From the NCBI GenBank assembly GCA_964374035.1, contig CAYJWY010000033.1, forward strand, positions 1-9,520: 9,520 bases of DNA, given 5' to 3'. Made by a program: the position numbers and the translations under genes. Of this stretch, positions 6,360-9,520 are shown one piece after another. Under the pieces are notes generated by a model, which was not told the DNA's origin, made no database searches, and saw only the letters and a list, made by a program, of their open reading frames with translations. This stretch comes from CALRGL01 sp964374035. GTDB lineage: Bacteria > Patescibacteriota > Patescibacteriia > UBA9934 > GWF2-40-263. Positions within the stretch are counted from its first letter, which is position 1. Every line of letters starts with the position of its first letter.

Positions 6360-6493
6360 GACTGACAGAATTGGTGCAGGGCAAGGAAAGAGCGAGGCTT
6401 TGCGCGACCCGTAGGTGAATCCTACGGCGAGCGCAAAACGTAGCTCTTGACGTAGCCATGCGCCGATTGTGTGATGTTGTTACGTATCAACAC
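6360..6493 (+). ncRNA. Structured repeat unit 2 (long form)
   Basis: Nested stems from outside in: 6365-6378 with 6459-6472 (one G-G mismatch at 6368), GGC 6380-6382 with GCC 6455-6457, AAGAGC 6388-6393 with GCTCTT 6443-6448, TTTGCGC 6399-6405 with GCGCAAA 6431-6437, and CCGTAGG 6409-6415 with CCTACGG 6421-6427 closing a TGAAT loop. Two internal loops share a pattern: (A/G)AGG(A/C) opposite ACGTA (6450-6454 and 6438-6442). A third ACGTA sits in the loop of the TGTTG/CAACA hairpin (6482-6486). I do not recognise it as a known RNA family. Confidence 0.45.
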
Positions 6494-6668
6494 GACTNNN
6501 NNNNNNNNNNNNNNNNNNNNNNNNNNNNNNNNNNNNNNNNNNNNNNNNNNNNNNNNNNNNNNNNNNNNNNNNNNNNNNNNNNNNNNNNNNNNNNNNNGGT
6601 GAATCCTACGGCGAGCGCAAAACGTAGCTCTTGACGTAGCCATGCGCCGATTATGTCGGTCGTGTGTA
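6494..6668 (+). ncRNA. Structured repeat unit 3, interrupted by assembly gap
   Basis: Starts GACT like the other units, then enters the N-gap. After the gap it resumes inside the apical loop (GGTGAATCCTACGG, as in unit 2) and matches unit 2 up to about 6650, diverging after GCGCCGATTATGT. If it were a single unit of the long form only about 50 bases would be missing, but extra whole units could be hidden in the gap. Confidence 0.4.
6498..6597. other. Assembly gap of 100 N
   Basis: Exactly 100 undetermined bases inside the tandem array. This is the usual placeholder for a gap of unknown size, and the repeat is the evident cause. Confidence 0.97.
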
Positions 6669-6669
6669 T

Positions 6670-6754
6670 GCCGATGTGGCGGAACTGGTATACGCGCACG
6701 ACTCAAAATCGTGTGGGGAAACTCATGTGGGTTCGATTCCCACCATCGGCACCA
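6670..6754 (+). tRNA. tRNA-Leu (anticodon CAA)
   Basis: Class II tRNA reading UUG. Acceptor stem GCCGATG (6670-6676) pairs with CATCGGC (6744-6750), followed by discriminator A and an encoded CCA (6752-6754). The anticodon stem CACGA/TCGTG encloses loop CTCAAAA, giving anticodon CAA. A long variable arm of the TGGG-GAAA-CTCA type is followed by the T arm GTGGG-TTCGATT-CCCAC. All arms are complete. The gene starts about 10 bp after the structured repeat array; no clear separate promoter is visible. Confidence 0.97.
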
Positions 6755-6837
6755 GAAAGGAAAAGTCAAAGAGTTTTTGGTTCACCTCGCCTCGCTCGGC
6801 GATGATTTCGTATTCAATGTTGGGGGTAAAAAAATAT
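6755..6837 (+). other. Spacer between tRNA-Leu and the repeat protein
   Basis: Contains a small inverted repeat, TCGCC (6787-6791) and GGCGA (6798-6802), with a TCGCTC loop and no U-tract. It may be part of a dispersed hairpin or a weak tRNA terminator. The frame of the downstream protein is open through this spacer, but upstream ATGs at 6802 and 6817 lack a ribosome binding site. Confidence 0.35.
6822..6827 (+). promoter_or_regulatory. Likely ribosome binding site of the repeat protein
   Basis: GGGGGT-like sequence (TGGGGGT, a one-base variant of GGAGGT) 10 bases before ATG 6838. It favours this start over in-frame ATGs at 6802, 6817 and 6868. Confidence 0.45.
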
Positions 6838-9520
6838 ATGCGAGAAAGATTTTTTGAAGCCAAACAAATGAATACTAAAAAGGCTGTCCAACGAGACTTA
6901 GAGGACGCCGGTATTAGCCATCCTAGCGAATGGCGTAAAGCTCTTGATTTAGAAACTCCAATAGATGGAGAGGAGTCGCTTAAAGTAGAACAACGGGAAA
7001 CGAAAATAGAAACTAAAGAGGGTAAAATTGAGAACGAAAACTGGCAAAGACAGCTTGATACCGCTTTTGAGCAGGGCAATTATTCCCTGATTCAAACTCT
7101 GCGGAAGGTTCGTCCGGAAAGCATTCCTGATCCTGAAAAAATAAGAAATTTTCTAAATGAATTGGTGATATCTCGTCCACGCGGATGGTATACGGAGATC
7201 GTAAAAATTAGAGTGGCGGTCGGCATCGACATACAAGCCGACCCGGCTATTTTGAATGCGGAATTCTCAAAGTTGCTTGAACAATTCGGTCAGGAAAAAG
7301 GAATTCTCGATCAATTAAAAACTTTCAAAATAGCCACCAGATATAATCCTGAACCGGAATTAGTACAGGCAAGATTTAGGGATATATTAGCTGGTAAGAA
7401 ATCTTACAGTTTTGATGTTGAGGATCTTTTCAACGATATTAAAAATTTAACTGGAATCAAACCAGATTCTTCTATTTTCAATGAAGTGTTAGCCCAGGGT
7501 GATATAGGTCGTGCTAAAAAGATTGCTTCTTTTTTTGAAGTTGAAATTACTAGTGAGATGATCCAGCAGGCTTATGAAGACTCGTTCGCAAAGAATGGCT
7601 ACCTTGATACTAATCGAATATCTGAAATCGGTGAAAAACCAAACGCAGAATTAGTACAGCGTGCATATCAAAAAATTGTTGAAAAACGCAATGATCGCTG
7701 GCTAGATTCAATTCAGAATCTAAGACAAGCCACTGGGGTGCAACCTATTTTTACCGAAGAACAAGTACGTCCATTTCTGGAAGAGCGCCTGAATCGTGGT
7801 TGGTATGATGAAGTCAAAAAAATCGTAGAACTTACCGGCATTAAGCCTGATGTAGCCCTTGTTCAAGCAAGAGCACTTAAAGTTATTGACGATGGACATG
7901 GATACATTGATCAAGGAAAAAGAATCCGAGAAGATATTAAACATCTCACTGAAAGTGTTGGGGTCGAATTTGAAATCCCTGAATCCGAAATACAAGATCG
8001 ATATCAAAAAGCGATAGCAGATAAAGAAGCGCATATTATCATAAATCTATATGGTGCTTTTGAGATTAAGCCGTCCGTGGATCGAGAAACCGCAAGGCAG
8101 TTTATGGTCGGGTTGATGGATGAAATTTACCATAACCCTATACCAGAATTGGAAAAAGCGTTTGGTGTTAAATTCAAGGCAACAAAGGAAGAAATTGAAG
8201 CAAAGCAAGATGAGAATTTAGAGAAACTACGCTTTAATAATTTGGCAAAAATAAAAGAACTAACAGATAAAGATGTTGATAGAGAGAAGCTTGAATCCGC
8301 GCTTGCGCAGCTATTGGCGAAAGAAGCAACCACACCACCCCACACACGTGGATCATCCGGAGGAGATTGGGAAAAAAATGTTAAACAACGTTTGGAACAA
8401 TTCGGCGCAACAATACCGCAAGAAGTTGTCTTGTCTATTTACGAGACTCTTATATCAAACGATACAGTTTACTCTAGCAATATTGCAAAAATACAGCAGA
8501 TTACAGGAGTACCACTACCTGCCGAGTTAGCACAACGTGCTTATGAAAAAATTCTGCAGCCTGATTATGTAACAAGTGTTAGTACTGGTCAGGGATCATC
8601 GTATGTTTACGGGCTATCCGGTACATTCGCTGAAATTTATAAAATTACTGGCATCGCACCCCAAATATCTACAGAAAAGGTTCAACAATTTTATAGAAGT
8701 AGACTGGAACGAGCTGATACCTGGGAGATTAAAAAAATTGTCGAAGTAACAGGTGTGCAACCCGTATTCGATCCGGAGGATATCAATCAGCTCTATAAGC
8801 AATGGATTCTAAGTGGTAGAGAGGATTATATTAGAAATGTTAAAGAAATTACTGGCGTAAATTTACAACTTGATGAAGAAACATCGGCGCATATTTCTCA
8901 GCAAATAGAAGCGGGAATTGAAAAAGTGCGTTCGGGTGATTATGAAAAAGAAGAATATAGAGAAAAGAAATTTGATACCTATAGTCTTGAGCAAGATTTA
9001 AGAAAAATTAGCAGTTTAACGGCCGCTACCGGTGTAAAACCAGATAGCGAAAAATTGCAATCCGCCTACTCCGAGATTTTAGCCAGTGACCCTTATTGGG
9101 CTACAAAAATTGAGCAAATTGTTAAGGCCACTGGCATCAAGCCAATATTCAGCCACGAACAATTACAAGCCAAAGGTCAGGAATTTTTGGAACAAGGCTC
9201 ATTGCGTAGTTTTGAACGTTTGCAGGCGTATGGAGAATTTACCTTTACTCCAGAAGTGGTAGCAAAAACCTATGACGCCCTTTTGGCCACAAATCGTCGT
9301 TATGATGAATATGATAGGAAACATTATTATAACGAAGATTGGGTTGACCGAATTAAAAGATTCCAAAAAATGACCGGCATTGCTCCAACCGAAACTCAAT
9401 TAGCGCAAATTTTTTCTCACATTTCGCAGGATGGAAGGACAGCACGAGGCTGGTATGGTGATAGACGTGTTGAAGAAACGATTAAATTTTTTACTGAAAA
9501 CTTTCAAACGAAAATAACGG
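6838..9520 (+). CDS. Very large helical-repeat protein (PPR/TPR-like), 3' end off window
   Basis: One frame runs without a stop from 6838 to the window edge (894 codons), so the gene is 3'-partial. After a charged N-terminus (about 70 residues rich in E and K) the protein is made of degenerate repeats. Their best form is W-x(3)-[IV]-KKI-x-E-x-TG[IV]-x-P, then a helix such as LVQRAYQKIL and a short G-containing turn. TG[IV]-type turns occur near residues 204, 297, 332, 555, 602, 637, 671, 730, 763 and 845. Neighbours in clean stretches are 33-35 apart. Helix pairs of this length with a GIKPD-like turn recall pentatricopeptide or TPR solenoids, so a binding scaffold for RNA or protein is possible, but this is inference. 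No signal peptide, membrane helix or catalytic motif is visible. A Ser/Gly/Pro-rich hinge (TTPPHTRGSSGG) near residue 500 may divide it. It is more A/T-rich than the genes upstream. I do not recognise a named family. Confidence 0.85.
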   Translation, partial: MRERFFEAKQMNTKKAVQRDLEDAGISHPSEWRKALDLETPIDGEESLKVEQRETKIETKEGKIENENWQRQLDTAFEQGNYSLIQTLRKVRPESIPDPEKIRNFLNELVISRPRGWYTEIVKIRVAVGIDIQADPAILNAEFSKLLEQFGQEKGILDQLKTFKIATRYNPEPELVQARFRDILAGKKSYSFDVEDLFNDIKNLTGIKPDSSIFNEVLAQGDIGRAKKIASFFEVEITSEMIQQAYEDSFAKNGYLDTNRISEIGEKPNAELVQRAYQKIVEKRNDRWLDSIQNLRQATGVQPIFTEEQVRPFLEERLNRGWYDEVKKIVELTGIKPDVALVQARALKVIDDGHGYIDQGKRIREDIKHLTESVGVEFEIPESEIQDRYQKAIADKEAHIIINLYGAFEIKPSVDRETARQFMVGLMDEIYHNPIPELEKAFGVKFKATKEEIEAKQDENLEKLRFNNLAKIKELTDKDVDREKLESALAQLLAKEATTPPHTRGSSGGDWEKNVKQRLEQFGATIPQEVVLSIYETLISNDTVYSSNIAKIQQITGVPLPAELAQRAYEKILQPDYVTSVSTGQGSSYVYGLSGTFAEIYKITGIAPQISTEKVQQFYRSRLERADTWEIKKIVEVTGVQPVFDPEDINQLYKQWILSGREDYIRNVKEITGVNLQLDEETSAHISQQIEAGIEKVRSGDYEKEEYREKKFDTYSLEQDLRKISSLTAATGVKPDSEKLQSAYSEILASDPYWATKIEQIVKATGIKPIFSHEQLQAKGQEFLEQGSLRSFERLQAYGEFTFTPEVVAKTYDALLATNRRYDEYDRKHYYNEDWVDRIKRFQKMTGIAPTETQLAQIFSHISQDGRTARGWYGDRRVEETIKFFTENFQTKIT

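Larger units (their letters stand above)
6245..6668. repeat. Tandem array of structured 102-134-bp units before tRNA-Leu
   Basis: Two full units (6258-6359 and 6360-6493) and a third unit broken by an N-gap (from 6494) share nearly identical sequence outside one apical hairpin. A degenerate boundary (6245-6257, TTAC...AACAG) suggests remains of an earlier unit on the left. The array fills the space between the phosphorylase promoter and the tRNA and carries no credible protein. Each unit folds into a long arm plus a short hairpin, so the repeated entity is likely a structured RNA or a palindromic DNA element. The transcribed strand is not known; the tRNA lies on the plus strand. Confidence 0.85.

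Noticed and set aside
6258..6497. Integron attC sites
   Set aside because: The units are directly tandem without gene cassettes, and the paired core sites expected of attC are not convincingly present.
6631..6657. tRNA promoter made of TTGACG and TATGTC in the last array unit
   Set aside because: The spacing is only 15 bp and the -10 box matches at three positions; the TTGACG is part of a conserved stem flank in every unit.
6245..6668. CRISPR array
   Set aside because: The repeated unit is over 100 bp, contiguous and self-complementary, with no short identical repeats separated by unique spacers.
6736..6754. att site at the tRNA-Leu 3' end
   Set aside because: I found no second copy of the tRNA 3' end and no integrase within the window.
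6422..6769. Minus-strand open frame across the N-gap and tRNA
   Set aside because: It is translated partly from undetermined bases and antisense to a tRNA; there is no real coding evidence.

Overview
The window looks like a piece of a bacterial chromosome from a lineage with a reduced genome, most likely the Candidate Phyla Radiation (Patescibacteria). This is inference. It rests on a bacterial-type aspartyl-tRNA synthetase with the GAD insertion domain missing, very tight gene packing with overlapping starts and stops, mostly weak ribosome binding sites, and a very large protein of helical repeats next to a tRNA. UGA appears to be a stop (scpB ends in UGA inside an ATGA overlap), which argues against the UGA-recoded CPR groups. 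I cannot name the lineage more closely.

Layout. Positions 1-4597 hold a plus-strand run of five genes: the 3' part of aspS, scpA, scpB, an S11-family D-Ala-D-Ala carboxypeptidase and a GT4-type glycosyltransferase. Overlaps or short gaps join most of them. The one larger gap, between scpA and scpB, is filled by a REP-like palindrome. The gap after the glycosyltransferase is almost exactly filled by a ~169-bp imperfect palindrome, which separates it from two minus-strand genes: a small polytopic membrane protein with conserved His/Asp residues (4775-5254) and a purine nucleoside phosphorylase (5301-6155), the latter with its own promoter-like sequence, a strong Shine-Dalgarno site and a rho-independent terminator.

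The most unusual part is 6245-6660, just before a tRNA-Leu(CAA) gene. It is a tandem array of 102-134-bp units, each able to fold into a long branched hairpin with repeated internal-loop motifs, and it is broken by a placeholder assembly gap of exactly 100 N. The tRNA starts about 10 bp after the last unit.

Beyond the tRNA the base composition becomes clearly more A/T-rich. One reading frame runs without a stop from 6838 to the window end (894 codons, incomplete). It encodes a protein of degenerate ~35-residue helical repeats with a TGIKP-like signature that resembles pentatricopeptide/TPR-type solenoids.

Together, the first operon combines translation (AspRS), chromosome condensation (ScpA/ScpB) and cell-envelope work (carboxypeptidase, glycosyltransferase). 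The minus-strand pair includes nucleoside salvage. The array, tRNA and repeat-protein segment looks like a separate, possibly accessory module.
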